Assembly: GCA_016217975.1 (NCBI GenBank) | Contig: JACRFH010000051.1 | Span: 1-54,592, forward strand | Source of the DNA: Candidatus Kaiserbacteria bacterium | Lineage (GTDB): Bacteria > Patescibacteriota > Minisyncoccia > Phycocordibacterales > UBA2100 | Direction of reading: 5' to 3' | Length of the DNA stretch: 54,592 nt | Shown: positions 45,197 to 53,537 of the stretch, piece after piece | Layout of the letters: each line of letters opens with the position of its first letter | How positions within the stretch are numbered: the first letter of the stretch is position 1 | The notes under the pieces: model-generated | What the model was told of the DNA's origin: nothing | Databases searched by the model: none | The model's input: the letters and a program-made list of their open reading frames with translations, nothing else | Translations under genes and position numbers: made by a program

Positions 45197-45757
45197 ATGA
45201 CCATAGCCTATATCATTCTCGGCATCGTAGTTCTTATCATCCTCTGGGCAATATATGCCTACAACAAATTCGTGACGCTTACCACAAGGGTGAAGGAGGC
45301 TTCGTCGGACATCGATGTGCAATCGAAGCGGCGATTCGATCTCATCCCAAATCTCGTCGAGACGGTGAAAGGCTATGCGAGCCACGAAGCCGGTACCTTG
45401 ACCCGCGTGACGGAAATGCGCACGCGTGCCATGAATGCCACTGCTCCTGCAGAAAAAGCCGAGGCGGAGAACATGCTCTCTGGAGCGCTCAAATCACTTT
45501 TTGCCGTATCAGAGAATTATCCCAACCTGAAAGCCAACGAGAACTTCGTCGAGCTCCAAAAGCAGCTTGAAGACACCGAAAACAAAATGCAAGCAGCGCG
45601 TCGTTTCTACAACTCGGTCGTCCAAGATCTCAACGTCGCCGCGCAAAGCTTCCCCGGCAATATCATAGCCGGCATGGCGGGTTTCAAGCAGTCGGATTTC
45701 TTTGTTCTTTCCGAAGGCGATGCAGCAGCAAAAGAGCCCGTGAAAGTGAAGTTCTAG
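45197..45757 (+). CDS. lemA: LemA family protein
   Basis: A 186-residue protein with one N-terminal membrane segment (about 3-22) and the conserved LemA alpha-helical domain: YNKFVTLTTRVKEASSDIDV, RRFDLIPNLVETVKGYASHE, ENYPNLKANENFVELQKQLE and ENKMQAARRFYNSVVQDLN. The domain probably faces outward. Its function is not established. In many bacteria lemA precedes htpX, as here (23 nt apart), implying a shared role in membrane-protein quality control. AAAGG before the start is a plausible ribosome-binding site. Confidence 0.93.
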   Translation: MTIAYIILGIVVLIILWAIYAYNKFVTLTTRVKEASSDIDVQSKRRFDLIPNLVETVKGYASHEAGTLTRVTEMRTRAMNATAPAEKAEAENMLSGALKSLFAVSENYPNLKANENFVELQKQLEDTENKMQAARRFYNSVVQDLNVAAQSFPGNIIAGMAGFKQSDFFVLSEGDAAAKEPVKVKF

Positions 45758-45780
45758 CCGCCGTTTGTTATAGTGCTGCA

Positions 45781-46674
45781 ATGGCATCGCTTTACACGCA
45801 AGAAGGAAAGAACATCTTTCGCACATGGGTGTTGATGGGAGTGTTCCTCATTATCGTTATTCTCATTGGATGGGGCGTTTCGGTGTATTTGGGCGATAAC
45901 AGTATTCTCTACGTGGCGCTCGGATTTGCACTCGTCTCCAATGTCGGGGCCTACTGGTTTTCAGACAAAGTGGCAATTGCATCGGTGGGAGCCAAGCCCG
46001 CGGACGAGACGCAGTACAAAGAGCTGCATCGTCTCGTCGAAAATCTCGCGATTACCGCAGGGCTCCCCAAGCCGCGCGTCTATATAATAGAAGATTCTGC
46101 GCCCAACGCTTTCGCCACGGGGCGCGACAAGAATCATGCGGTGATAGCAGTGACGACCGGATTGCTCTCCGTGATGAACAGAAGCGAACTCGAAGGAGTG
46201 ATTGCGCATGAACTCTCACACGTGGGTAATCGGGATATTTTGGTGATGACGGTCGCCGTCGTCTTGGTAGGGTTCATATCGGTACTTGCAAATATCTTTC
46301 TGCGGATGAGCTATTTAGGAGGAGATAGGCGAGACAAAAATGCAGGGCCACTCATTGCGGTCGCCGTAATTCTCGCGATGATCTTGGCACCGATCGCGGC
46401 GCAGCTTATCCAGCTCGCGATCTCGCGCAAGAGAGAGTTCTTGGCTGACGCCGATGGCGCGCTTCTCACGCGCTATCCAGAAGGCCTCGCCTCGGCACTG
46501 CAGAAGCTTGGCTCGTATGAGGCTCCGATGCTTCGGGCATCCACGACGACAGCACATTTGTTCATCTCAAACCCCTTCGGGGCCCATCCCGCTGGGGAGT
46601 GGTTGGCAAATCTATTTAGTACACATCCCCCGATTCCAGATCGAGTTGCGGCACTTACCGAGATGAACGTTTGA
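45781..46674 (+). CDS. htpX: M48 family membrane zinc protease HtpX
   Basis: A 297-residue integral-membrane metallopeptidase that degrades misfolded membrane proteins. There are two N-terminal membrane segments, then the zinc motif IAHELSHVGNRD (HELSH at 143-147), two further hydrophobic segments and the third ligand region SRKREFLADADGALLT. The C-terminal block NPFGAHPAGEWLANLFSTHP is typical of HtpX. TATAGT (45769-45774) lies 6 nt before the ATG, so it may also be transcribed from its own leaderless promoter. A 24-bp palindrome follows 9 nt after the stop. Confidence 0.93.
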   Translation: MASLYTQEGKNIFRTWVLMGVFLIIVILIGWGVSVYLGDNSILYVALGFALVSNVGAYWFSDKVAIASVGAKPADETQYKELHRLVENLAITAGLPKPRVYIIEDSAPNAFATGRDKNHAVIAVTTGLLSVMNRSELEGVIAHELSHVGNRDILVMTVAVVLVGFISVLANIFLRMSYLGGDRRDKNAGPLIAVAVILAMILAPIAAQLIQLAISRKREFLADADGALLTRYPEGLASALQKLGSYEAPMLRASTTTAHLFISNPFGAHPAGEWLANLFSTHPPIPDRVAALTEMNV

Positions 46675-46683
46675 CCTGATAGC

Positions 46684-46707
46684 AATATACCGATATATCG
46701 GTATATT
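46684..46707. promoter_or_regulatory. 24-bp palindrome, putative operator copy 1
   Basis: Arms AATATACCGATA and TATCGGTATATT form a perfect palindrome between the convergent htpX and TrpR-like genes. It is almost identical to 47151-47174 on the other side of the regulator gene. Confidence 0.7.
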
Positions 46708-46727
46708 ATCGGGACCGGATAAACTGT

Positions 46728-47135
46728 TTATTTTCTTCTTTCGTCAAGGAATTTCCAGCGACCAGGGCCCGCGATGGGTGGCATGCGGAATTCCAGTATC
46801 TTCTCAAGAAAGCGAATTATCGCGTCCGCTCGGTTACCCGTAAGACTCGTCAGTATCTGACGGTATGAGCCAGCAAGAATGTGGCGATGTAAACGTTTGA
46901 GGGTCGAAGTACTTACTTTAAGTGTCTTTGATATCCGATAATATGAGAAATCATTCTCAAGCATTACGATCATTGCCAACCGTTTGGCGAGCATGATCTT
47001 TTCTGTCTGTGTGAGAAGCTCGCCGAGGATCGCTTGTCGACGGGCTGAGCCACCGGAGAGAATAGATCTCAGAAAATTGTCCTTGATGCGCTTCTCGACG
47101 CGCGACTTCATGCGATATTTTGAGATATGGGTCAT
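46728..47135 (-). CDS. TrpR/YerC-like transcriptional regulator
   Basis: A 135-residue protein whose middle part resembles the Trp-repressor/YerC-YecD fold: LLTQTEKIMLAKRLAMIVML, then the helix-turn-helix DFSYYRISKTLKVSTSTLKR. The tail IAGPGRWKFLDERRK is a typical end for this group in CPR genomes. It is unlikely to sense tryptophan as E. coli TrpR does. Two near-identical 24-bp palindromes flank the gene. The upstream one includes a -10-like TATATT 16 nt before the ATG, so self-repression is likely (inference). Confidence 0.75.
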   Translation of the reverse strand: MTHISKYRMKSRVEKRIKDNFLRSILSGGSARRQAILGELLTQTEKIMLAKRLAMIVMLENDFSYYRISKTLKVSTSTLKRLHRHILAGSYRQILTSLTGNRADAIIRFLEKILEFRMPPIAGPGRWKFLDERRK

Positions 47136-47150
47136 GATTGAGCGAGGTAC

Positions 47151-47174
47151 AATATACCGATATATCGGTATAAT
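47151..47174. promoter_or_regulatory. 24-bp palindrome, putative operator copy 2 (autoregulatory)
   Basis: AATATACCGATA followed by TATCGGTATAAT: the same sequence as 46684-46707 except one base near the end. It starts 16 nt upstream of the regulator's start. On the minus strand it contains TATATT, and on the plus strand TATAAT, so bound protein would block both directions. Confidence 0.75.
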
Positions 47175-47200
47175 AGCATGGGAACTTCAACAACTGTCGA

Positions 47201-47229
47201 TTGAGTTGGTTGTCCAATTGCACTATACT
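47201..47229 (+). promoter_or_regulatory. Sigma70-type promoter for tRNA-Ser
   Basis: TTGAGT (47201-47206), a 17-nt spacer and TATACT (47224-47229). The expected start is about 5 nt before the mature tRNA 5' end. Confidence 0.65.
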
Positions 47230-47240
47230 ATCGCTCACAC

Positions 47241-47325
47241 GGAGGGTTCGCATAGCGGTCTAGTGCGCGCGCTTGGAAAGCGCGTATACCGCAAGGTATC
47301 GAGGGTTCGAATCCCTCACCCTCCG
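47241..47325 (+). tRNA. tRNA-Ser(GGA)
   Basis: An 85-nt class II tRNA. The acceptor stem GGAGGGT (47241-47247) pairs with ACCCTCC (47318-47324), with discriminator G47325. The anticodon stem CGCGC/GCGCG encloses the loop TTGGAAA with anticodon GGA. The long variable arm contains TACC-GCAA-GGTA, and the T arm is GAGGG-TTCGAAT-CCCTC. CCA is not encoded (CCC follows). The next coding ATG begins 3 nt after the discriminator. Confidence 0.95.
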
Positions 47326-47328
47326 CCC

Positions 47329-47667
47329 ATGCATAGAGTCGCAGCGGACTTCGTTTTTTTTATACACGCCCTTGTAGTCGTGATCGTGCTATTCGGCTGG
47401 CTTTTTCAGAGTCTTTGGTATGTCTACATCGCGGTACTTCTCGGCACACTTTTTTCGGAGCTGTTCTTTTCATACTGCCTCTTGAGCAAGTGGGAATTCG
47501 TCTTGCGCAAGAAAATAGACCCATTTCTCGACTACGAATACGAGTTCGCGAGCTACTATACCTACCGCATCACGCGAGGGCATCTGTCTGGGCCGTTTCT
47601 GCACACCGCCGGTACGATATTCGTCTCGCTTTCGCTCGTGATAAACCTCTCATTTCGCTTCTTCTAA
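47329..47667 (+). CDS. DUF2784-like membrane protein
   Basis: A 112-residue protein with three hydrophobic segments (about 7-25, 28-50 and 90-110). The pattern AADFVFFIHALVVVIVLFGW, then FSELFFSYCLLSKWEFVLRK with a KIDP continuation, is similar to small DUF2784 integral-membrane proteins. Function unknown. The frame is open far upstream, but that portion lies across the tRNA and is not coding. The ATG at 47329 is 3 nt after the tRNA-Ser end, so tRNA 3' processing would itself generate a leaderless mRNA. Confidence 0.68.
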   Translation: MHRVAADFVFFIHALVVVIVLFGWLFQSLWYVYIAVLLGTLFSELFFSYCLLSKWEFVLRKKIDPFLDYEYEFASYYTYRITRGHLSGPFLHTAGTIFVSLSLVINLSFRFF

Positions 47668-47741
47668 GATATACAGGGGGGCCTATGGACATCTGCGAAG
47701 TACTGGTATAGTTATCGCACTTAGCAATTAAGCGAATCTAT

Positions 47742-47996
47742 ATGGCGAAATCGAATACCGCATTTATGAAGCCGATGAATATAAGCGATGAGCTTGCCGA
47801 AGTGGTCGGCCCAGGCCCGATGCCGCGCTCGGAGGTGGTGAAGAAGCTCTGGATCTATATCAAGAAGAATAATCTGCAAGATCCGAGCAACAAGCGCAAT
47901 ATCAATGCGGATGCCGCCCTCAAGAAGGTATTTGGCGGCAAGGCGGTCGTCAACATGTTTGAGATGACGAAGCTTGTCTCAAAGCATCTCTCATAG
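47742..47996 (+). CDS. SWIB/MDM2 domain protein
   Basis: An 84-residue protein that is almost entirely one SWIB/MDM2 domain: ISDELAEVVGPGPMPRSEVV, KKLWIYIKKNNLQDPSNKR and FEMTKLVSKHLS. This domain is known from eukaryotic chromatin proteins and from small proteins of Chlamydiae and several other bacteria, where a DNA- or chromatin-like role is suspected but unproven. TATAGT at 47707-47712 is a plausible -10 with a leader of about 23 nt. It is convergent with cyoE. A short CCCT/AGGG hairpin lies between the two stops. Confidence 0.93.
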   Translation: MAKSNTAFMKPMNISDELAEVVGPGPMPRSEVVKKLWIYIKKNNLQDPSNKRNINADAALKKVFGGKAVVNMFEMTKLVSKHLS

Positions 47997-48020
47997 CCCT
48001 TTTTGAGGGTCGTCTGCGGC

Positions 48021-48893
48021 CTACTTCGCAAAGTCGAAGGCTATGAGTGCGCTCCAGGCCAGAATCACTACAAGTGAAAAAAGAAAGACTTTTCGTGCTG
48101 CACGCGAGTTCTCGTCTGTGCGAAATAGGGCAAGTGCAAGCGAAAGCCACGCGACACACAAAAGTGTCATGACAATGAAGTATGCGCGGCCGACATATCC
48201 GTATGCAAAAAGCGAGAGCGCAGCGATGCCAAAGGCGATAATGTAGAGCACGATCTGCGTCTTGGCCTGACAAATACTTTTGACGGGAAGAATCGGGATT
48301 GATGCAGCTGCGTAATCCTGCAAGCGATATATTCCTATTGCAAAGAAGTGCGGCATCTGCCAGAGAATAAGTATTGCAAAAAGCAGTATCGCGCCACGGT
48401 CGACAGTGTTTGCGACTGCAGCGTACCCCAAAACCGGCGGCACAGCTCCCGCAAGCGCGCCCACGAGCGTTGCGTGCACACTCACGCGCTTGAGCGGCGT
48501 ATAAAATCCGAGATACACGGCGAATCCAAAAAACGAAACGCATGCGGCGAGGAGATTTACATGAAATATCAGTAGTATGAATCCTGAAATTCCAAGAATG
48601 CTTCCATAGGCAATTGCGTTAAACGTGGGAATGGTGCCCACGACGAGCGCGCGATCCTTGGTCCTCTCCATTTGCGCATCGATGTCACGATCAAGGAGAT
48701 TGTTGAAGACGCATGCGGATGCGACGACGAGCGATAGTCCGGCAATCGTGGCAATGAAGAGGGGAAGACTAATCGTGCCATGCGATGCCAGCAAAAATCC
48801 TGCAGCCGCTGTTATCCCGTTTCCATATATGATGCCGGGCTTTGCCAATCGGTAGTACGCGTCAATCATCATAGTTGTATGGTTATTGATCAA
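48021..48893 (-). CDS. cyoE: Heme O synthase (protoheme IX farnesyltransferase)
   Basis: A 290-residue UbiA-family prenyltransferase that transfers a farnesyl group to heme b to make the heme O used by bo3 oxidases. Motifs: YRLAKPGIIYGNGITAAAGF, the substrate-binding NNLLDRDIDAQMERTKDRAL and YTPLKRVSVHATLVGALAGA. About nine membrane segments. It is the last gene of the cyo operon. Its start overlaps cyoD by 11 nt. The alternative ATG at codon 8 (48872) would remove the overlap. The prenyl donor is probably made by the first gene of the same operon. Confidence 0.95.
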   Translation of the reverse strand: MINNHTTMMIDAYYRLAKPGIIYGNGITAAAGFLLASHGTISLPLFIATIAGLSLVVASACVFNNLLDRDIDAQMERTKDRALVVGTIPTFNAIAYGSILGISGFILLIFHVNLLAACVSFFGFAVYLGFYTPLKRVSVHATLVGALAGAVPPVLGYAAVANTVDRGAILLFAILILWQMPHFFAIGIYRLQDYAAASIPILPVKSICQAKTQIVLYIIAFGIAALSLFAYGYVGRAYFIVMTLLCVAWLSLALALFRTDENSRAARKVFLFSLVVILAWSALIAFDFAK

Positions 48894-49242
48894 TCATATA
48901 TGCATCCTTCTCCTCGCTGCTCATCTGCATCATGTTGTAATTGAGATTCTGCATGATCCAGAGCGATCCGGCGGCCAAAATGATGACAATGAGAAGTGCG
49001 AAATAGAGCACAGAGAGATCCCAGTATGGCTTCGTGCCCTTACCAAGACGCAAGAAGAAAAGAAGCTGCACAAAAAGTTGCGCGACGGCGAGTCCTACGA
49101 GTGCAAAGACGAGTGTCCCTCCCGCAAGTATATGTCCTGCAACGAGTGCGAAAGCGGCGAGCGTGAGCGCGATCGAGATAACGAATCCGAGCGTGTATGA
49201 CGCGAATGTTCCGTGAGCTTGATGAAGCGTTGAGTGCTCCAT
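48883..49242 (-). CDS. cyoD: Cytochrome o ubiquinol oxidase subunit IV
   Basis: A 119-residue protein with three membrane segments, matching CyoD: a hydrophilic N terminus (HSTLHQAHGTFASYTLGFVI), GLAVAQLFVQLLFFLRLGKG and LWIMQNLNYNMM. It assists assembly of the copper/heme centre of the bo3 oxidase. It lies 1 nt after cyoC. Confidence 0.92.
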   Translation of the reverse strand: MEHSTLHQAHGTFASYTLGFVISIALTLAAFALVAGHILAGGTLVFALVGLAVAQLFVQLLFFLRLGKGTKPYWDLSVLYFALLIVIILAAGSLWIMQNLNYNMMQMSSEEKDAYMIDQ

Positions 49243-49243
49243 A

Positions 49244-49822
49244 TTAAATAGTTCCCATCAAATACACGATGGTGAAAATGAATATCCAGACAATATCGAG
49301 AAAGTGCCAGAACAATGTGAGGCACAAGAGTCTCCGCAGCACTACTTCCGTAAGACCGTCAAAGAAAGTCTGTGCAATCAGAAACATCATCCACAGGGAG
49401 CCGAGCGTGACATGCAATCCATGCGTGCCCACAAGAGTAAAGAACGACGAGAGAAATGCGCTTCTCGTCCAGCTGTTGCCATCATGAACTAATTTCACAA
49501 ATTCGTTTAATTCGAGTCCGATAAATGTCAGACCGAGAACGAGCGTAATCGCGAGAAAGATAATTACCTGATTGCGCCGTCCTTTGTACGCCGAAAGCAT
49601 CGCGAGTCCTACAGTAAAACTGCTGGTAAGAAGGATAAGAGTCTCGGCAAGGACAAAAGTAAGACTAAAGAGTTCGCGCCCCGAGGGCCCTCCATAGGTG
49701 TTTCCGTGCAGTACTGCATACGTCGCAAAGAGGCTCGCGAAAAGCACGCAATCGCTCATGAGGTATATCCAGAATCCAAGGGTAACCCTTGGAGTGATGT
49801 CATGCGGGTGATCAATGGTCAT
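49244..49822 (-). CDS. cyoC: Cytochrome o ubiquinol oxidase subunit III
   Basis: A 192-residue integral-membrane protein with five hydrophobic segments. [40 protein letters not shown] and [20 protein letters not shown] are nearly the same as in proteobacterial CyoC. It overlaps cyoB by 4 nt (ATGA). Non-catalytic subunit of the oxidase. Confidence 0.94.
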   Translation of the reverse strand: MTIDHPHDITPRVTLGFWIYLMSDCVLFASLFATYAVLHGNTYGGPSGRELFSLTFVLAETLILLTSSFTVGLAMLSAYKGRRNQVIIFLAITLVLGLTFIGLELNEFVKLVHDGNSWTRSAFLSSFFTLVGTHGLHVTLGSLWMMFLIAQTFFDGLTEVVLRRLLCLTLFWHFLDIVWIFIFTIVYLMGTI

Positions 49823-51744
49823 ATAGTGATCGTGTATTCCGTGTGCTCATCAAGCATGCGAAACAATATGCAAACAATTCCTCCAACGAGAGCGACCGGG
49901 ATGAGCCATATGATGTGCCAGATGATTGCGAATCCCGCGACAAAACTAAAACCCGCAATATATAAACCAAGGCCGGTATCTTTTTGCATCACAATATCAT
50001 CATGTTCGGCGGGGTGAATGACAGACGAATGTTTTGCTGCCCAAAAAGCATCATGGCCGTATACGTGAGGGATATGCGTGAAGTTGTATGCGGGTGGAGG
50101 CGACGGAGTGAACCACTCCAAGTTTCTCCCATTCCACGGGTCGCCGGTAGTATCGCGGTACTTATGACGACGTCGGTAACTCACGATAAGTTGGAGTACC
50201 TGGAGTGCCGCACCGCACGCAATGATGACGACTCCAATTCCTGCGATTATAAATAGCGGTCGCCAGCCAGTGGAGAGGTCATAGTGGTCAAGTCGGCGCG
50301 TTGCGCCCATGAAGCCCAATATATAGAGCGGTACAAAAGCGACGACGAAGCCGACGATCCATAGCCACGCAGCAATCTTTCCAAGAGTTTCATCCAAGCG
50401 GTATCCGAATATTTTGGGGAACCAGTAGGTGAGTCCTGCAAAATATCCGAAGAGCACGCCGCCGACGATCATCGTGTGGAAATGCGCGACCAGAAATAGA
50501 CTGTTGTGCAACTGGAAATCTGCAGCAGGAATCGACATCAACACTCCCGCAGCGCCGCCGAGTGTAAATGTGACGACAAACCCGAAAAACCATATCATCG
50601 GCGAGGTAAAGAGAATACGCCCGCGGAACATCGTAAAGAGCCAGTTGAAGATCTTCACGCCTGTCGGGATTGCGATCACCATCGTCATGATACCGAAAAA
50701 TGCATTTACATTTGCGCCTGCGCCCATCGTAAAGAAATGATGCAGCCATACGAGGAAGGAGAGTACGGTGATCGAGATAGTGGCGATGACCATCGAGGTG
50801 TATCCAAAAAGTCTCTTTTGAGAAAAGACCGGTACGATTTCTGAAAAGACGCCAAATGCCGGCAGTATCAAAATATAGACCTCGGGGTGTCCCCACGACC
50901 AAATGAGATTGATGTACATCATCGGATTTCCGCCAAAGTCGGAAGTGAAGAAATGCATGCCGGCAAACCTATCAAGAAAGAGCATGCCAAGCGTCCCGGT
51001 GAGGATAGGGAAGGCGAAGATAACAAGCACCATGCTGGCGGCTGCGGTCCAGACAAAAATTGGCATGCGCATCAGAGTCATCCCAGGAGAGCGCATCGTG
51101 AGGATGGTCGTCAGGAAATTGATGCCGGAGAAAAGCGACCCCAATCCCGCGATCTGCAGCGCCCAGATGTAATAATCAACGCCGACCCCGGGGCTGTATG
51201 CGATTTCGGATAGCGGCGGATATGCGAGCCAGCCCGTTGCGGCAAACTCGCCGATCACGAGCGAACAATTGACGAGAAGTGCGCCCGCGACGAAAAGCCA
51301 GAAGGAAAGGGAATTGAGAAATGGAAATGCAACATCACGCGCTCCGATCTGCAATGGCACGATGAGATTCAAGAGGCCAAACATAAATGGCATTGCGACG
51401 AAAAAGATCATGATGACACCGTGTGCCGTAAATATTTGATCGAAGTGCGCGGGGGCGAGAAATCCTTGGTCCGATCCGACGGAGACCGCCTGTTGCGCGC
51501 GCATCATGCCCGCATCAATCATGCCGCGCGCGAGCATCACCACTGCCGCGATGAGGTACATCACGCCGATCTTTTTGGGATCAAGCGACGTGAGCCACTC
51601 GCTCCAAAGCCATTTCCAGAGTCTGAAATACGTCAGTAGAGATATGACTACGAGGCCACCAATAACGACAACGCTTGCTCCCGCGATTGCGATAGGATCG
51701 GACGGGATTGCAGCAAGGGTGAGTCTTCCAAGCATATTATTCAT
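49819..51744 (-). CDS. cyoB: Cytochrome o ubiquinol oxidase subunit I
   Basis: A 641-residue catalytic heme-copper oxidase subunit. All key residues are present with a constant +2 offset from E. coli numbering. Quinol site: Arg73, Asp77, His100, Gln103. Heme b ligands: His108 and His423. Heme o ligand: His421. CuB ligands: His286 (cross-linked Tyr290), His335, His336. Proton channels: Asp137, Glu288, Lys364. The enzyme is therefore predicted to be a working proton-pumping quinol oxidase, not a cytochrome c oxidase. Start ATG overlaps the end of cyoA by 8 nt. Close similarity to proteobacterial CyoB suggests lateral acquisition. Confidence 0.97.
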   Translation of the reverse strand: MNNMLGRLTLAAIPSDPIAIAGASVVVIGGLVVISLLTYFRLWKWLWSEWLTSLDPKKIGVMYLIAAVVMLARGMIDAGMMRAQQAVSVGSDQGFLAPAHFDQIFTAHGVIMIFFVAMPFMFGLLNLIVPLQIGARDVAFPFLNSLSFWLFVAGALLVNCSLVIGEFAATGWLAYPPLSEIAYSPGVGVDYYIWALQIAGLGSLFSGINFLTTILTMRSPGMTLMRMPIFVWTAAASMVLVIFAFPILTGTLGMLFLDRFAGMHFFTSDFGGNPMMYINLIWSWGHPEVYILILPAFGVFSEIVPVFSQKRLFGYTSMVIATISITVLSFLVWLHHFFTMGAGANVNAFFGIMTMVIAIPTGVKIFNWLFTMFRGRILFTSPMIWFFGFVVTFTLGGAAGVLMSIPAADFQLHNSLFLVAHFHTMIVGGVLFGYFAGLTYWFPKIFGYRLDETLGKIAAWLWIVGFVVAFVPLYILGFMGATRRLDHYDLSTGWRPLFIIAGIGVVIIACGAALQVLQLIVSYRRRHKYRDTTGDPWNGRNLEWFTPSPPPAYNFTHIPHVYGHDAFWAAKHSSVIHPAEHDDIVMQKDTGLGLYIAGFSFVAGFAIIWHIIWLIPVALVGGIVCILFRMLDEHTEYTITI

Positions 51745-52534
51745 TCGTGTTCAGTGATTTGGGACGTGTAAATTTTTGCACAATAGAATTATACAGACTC
51801 TCATCGGTCCACGCATAGTAGGATACTGGCGAATTCTCGCTCGGCATTGCAAGCGTATTGTAATGTCGTAGGTCAAGAACATCGGGGGATTTACGGACCT
51901 CCGTAATCCATTTCTGATACTCTTCTTCTGCTACAGCGACCGCATTGAATTTCATTCCAGCAAAACCGCGCCCACTGAAATTAGCCGACGCTCCAGAATA
52001 GATGCCTGGCGCATCCGCCATGAGATGCAGCTGTGTCGACATCCCAGCCATCGCATATATCTGCCCGCCAAGTTGCGGGATCCAAAAAGAATTCATCGGT
52101 GCATCGGAGGTGATTTGGAAATTGATCGGACGTAAAGCAGGAAATTCCACGAGATTCACGCTCGCGATACGTTCTTCTGGATAGATGAAAAGCCATTTCC
52201 AATCGAGTGCTACTACTTGTATCGTCAGTGGCGGTTGTGACGAATCCAGTGGTTTGAAAGGATCAAGATCATGACTCGATGTCCATGCAATTCCTGCGAG
52301 CGCGGCAATAATGAGCGAGGGAATCGCCCACCACACAAACTCTTCCAATCTATTGTGTTCCCAATTCGGGGTGTATTTTGCTTTGCTGTTTCCCGCGCGG
52401 TAGCGCCAGGCAATCGCAAAGGTGAGAATAAACACGGGAATTACGACAAGCGCCATAAGGACGGCAGCGGTGACGATCAGATCTTTTTCTGCCAGGCCGA
52501 CGACACCTTTGGGATCCAAGATGGGGATATTCAT
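51737..52534 (-). CDS. cyoA: Cytochrome o ubiquinol oxidase subunit II
   Basis: A 265-residue subunit with two N-terminal membrane segments (about 19-42 and 64-84) and an exposed cupredoxin domain: [20 protein letters not shown], then [19 protein letters not shown]. CuA ligands are absent, as expected for quinol oxidases. The protein begins at [19 protein letters not shown], which corresponds to the mature E. coli subunit after its lipoprotein signal, so the lipobox Cys and the signal peptide are missing. Its ATG overlaps the stop of the upstream prenyl-synthase gene by 4 nt. Confidence 0.95.
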   Translation of the reverse strand: MNIPILDPKGVVGLAEKDLIVTAAVLMALVVIPVFILTFAIAWRYRAGNSKAKYTPNWEHNRLEEFVWWAIPSLIIAALAGIAWTSSHDLDPFKPLDSSQPPLTIQVVALDWKWLFIYPEERIASVNLVEFPALRPINFQITSDAPMNSFWIPQLGGQIYAMAGMSTQLHLMADAPGIYSGASANFSGRGFAGMKFNAVAVAEEEYQKWITEVRKSPDVLDLRHYNTLAMPSENSPVSYYAWTDESLYNSIVQKFTRPKSLNTNE

Positions 52535-53442
52535 GGGGTTGAGAGCGTGCGTGCGAGTCCCATCAGAATATCACGCTCACGCGCGCGAAGCTTCGTTTTT
52601 TTGATCGCGTCGCATGCACGATCTACATTTCGTTCGATCGCTTTGAGCGAAGCTTGCCGCGCGCCGCTTTCATTAAAAATGCGGAGCGCGGATGATATCT
52701 CGCCTTTAGTAAGTGGACGCTTCTTGGCGTAGAGTTTTTCGAGACGCTTGTCGTCGGCCAGGAAAAAAGGGAGCGTGCGTTTATGCTCCCGAATATCGCT
52801 CTGCGCATCCTTACCCGTTTCCTTTTTTGTACTCCATATCGATCGGTAATCGTCGGCAAGCTGGAACGCAGTACCAAGCGATCTGCCAAAGAGGCGCAGC
52901 TTCGCACACTCTTTTTTCGTCTGTCTGGTGCATATTCCTGCCGCCTCGGCTGCGGCACCAAAAAGCGCGCCCGTTTTTTTCTCGGTCATTTCCATGCACG
53001 TCTCAATTGTGCCCTTGCCTTCTGCAAGCTCAAAATCCAAATGTTGTCCCTCGATCACTTCTGCAAAAGCCGCAAATAGAATCTTAGCGACAGCCGCGTT
53101 TGACGCGGCCGCCTCGCACGCCATGATGTTCAGAGCATCTCCCGCATTGATCGCCATCGGAATTCCATACTTTTTCCAAAGCGTCGGCTTGTTGCGCCGC
53201 GTCTCGTCGCCATCTTCGATATCATCATGTATCAATGTAAAATTATGAAAAAGCTCGATCGCAATCGCCGCATCCATCGCTACTTTCTTCTTTCCATATC
53301 CTGCAGCAACCGTCAGGCACAGCAACGGCCGCAGTCTTTTGCCGCTTCCTTGGAGCGCATAAGCAAGCATTTTGCTCATCGGACTCTTTGTCTTTGCCAA
53401 TACTTTTCGTAGCTGCTTGTCAATTTCTTTTGCCTTGAGCAT
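52531..53442 (-). CDS. Polyprenyl (farnesyl/geranylgeranyl) diphosphate synthase
   Basis: A 303-residue trans-isoprenyl diphosphate synthase. The first aspartate-rich motif is IHDDIEDGDETRRNKPT, and the second region is FQLADDYRSIWSTKKETGKD, where the motif reads DDxxS instead of DDxxD, a change tolerated in several bacterial relatives. KRLRPLLCL supplies the usual diphosphate-binding basic residues. As first gene of the cyo operon (4-nt overlap with cyoA), it most likely supplies the prenyl donor for heme O synthase and perhaps quinone or lipid carriers. TACAAT (rc of 53449-53454) lies 6 nt upstream of the ATG. Confidence 0.92.
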   Translation of the reverse strand: MLKAKEIDKQLRKVLAKTKSPMSKMLAYALQGSGKRLRPLLCLTVAAGYGKKKVAMDAAIAIELFHNFTLIHDDIEDGDETRRNKPTLWKKYGIPMAINAGDALNIMACEAAASNAAVAKILFAAFAEVIEGQHLDFELAEGKGTIETCMEMTEKKTGALFGAAAEAAGICTRQTKKECAKLRLFGRSLGTAFQLADDYRSIWSTKKETGKDAQSDIREHKRTLPFFLADDKRLEKLYAKKRPLTKGEISSALRIFNESGARQASLKAIERNVDRACDAIKKTKLRARERDILMGLARTLSTP

Positions 53443-53448
53443 GCGTCA

Positions 53449-53454
53449 ATTGTA
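53449..53454 (-). promoter_or_regulatory. -10 element for the prenyl synthase-cyoABCDE operon
   Basis: TACAAT on the minus strand, 6 nt before the start codon at 53442, so the operon mRNA would be leaderless. There is no good -35 match, which may imply activator dependence. A GACCC/GGGTC inverted repeat (53480-53484 with 53497-53501) sits in the 95-nt divergent spacer. Confidence 0.5.
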
Positions 53455-53537
53455 CTCGCGGCACACAAGATGAAGAAATGACCCACACCCCCGTCCGGGT
53501 CGTTTTTGAGCTTGCATTTGCTTGATATAATGCGGGC

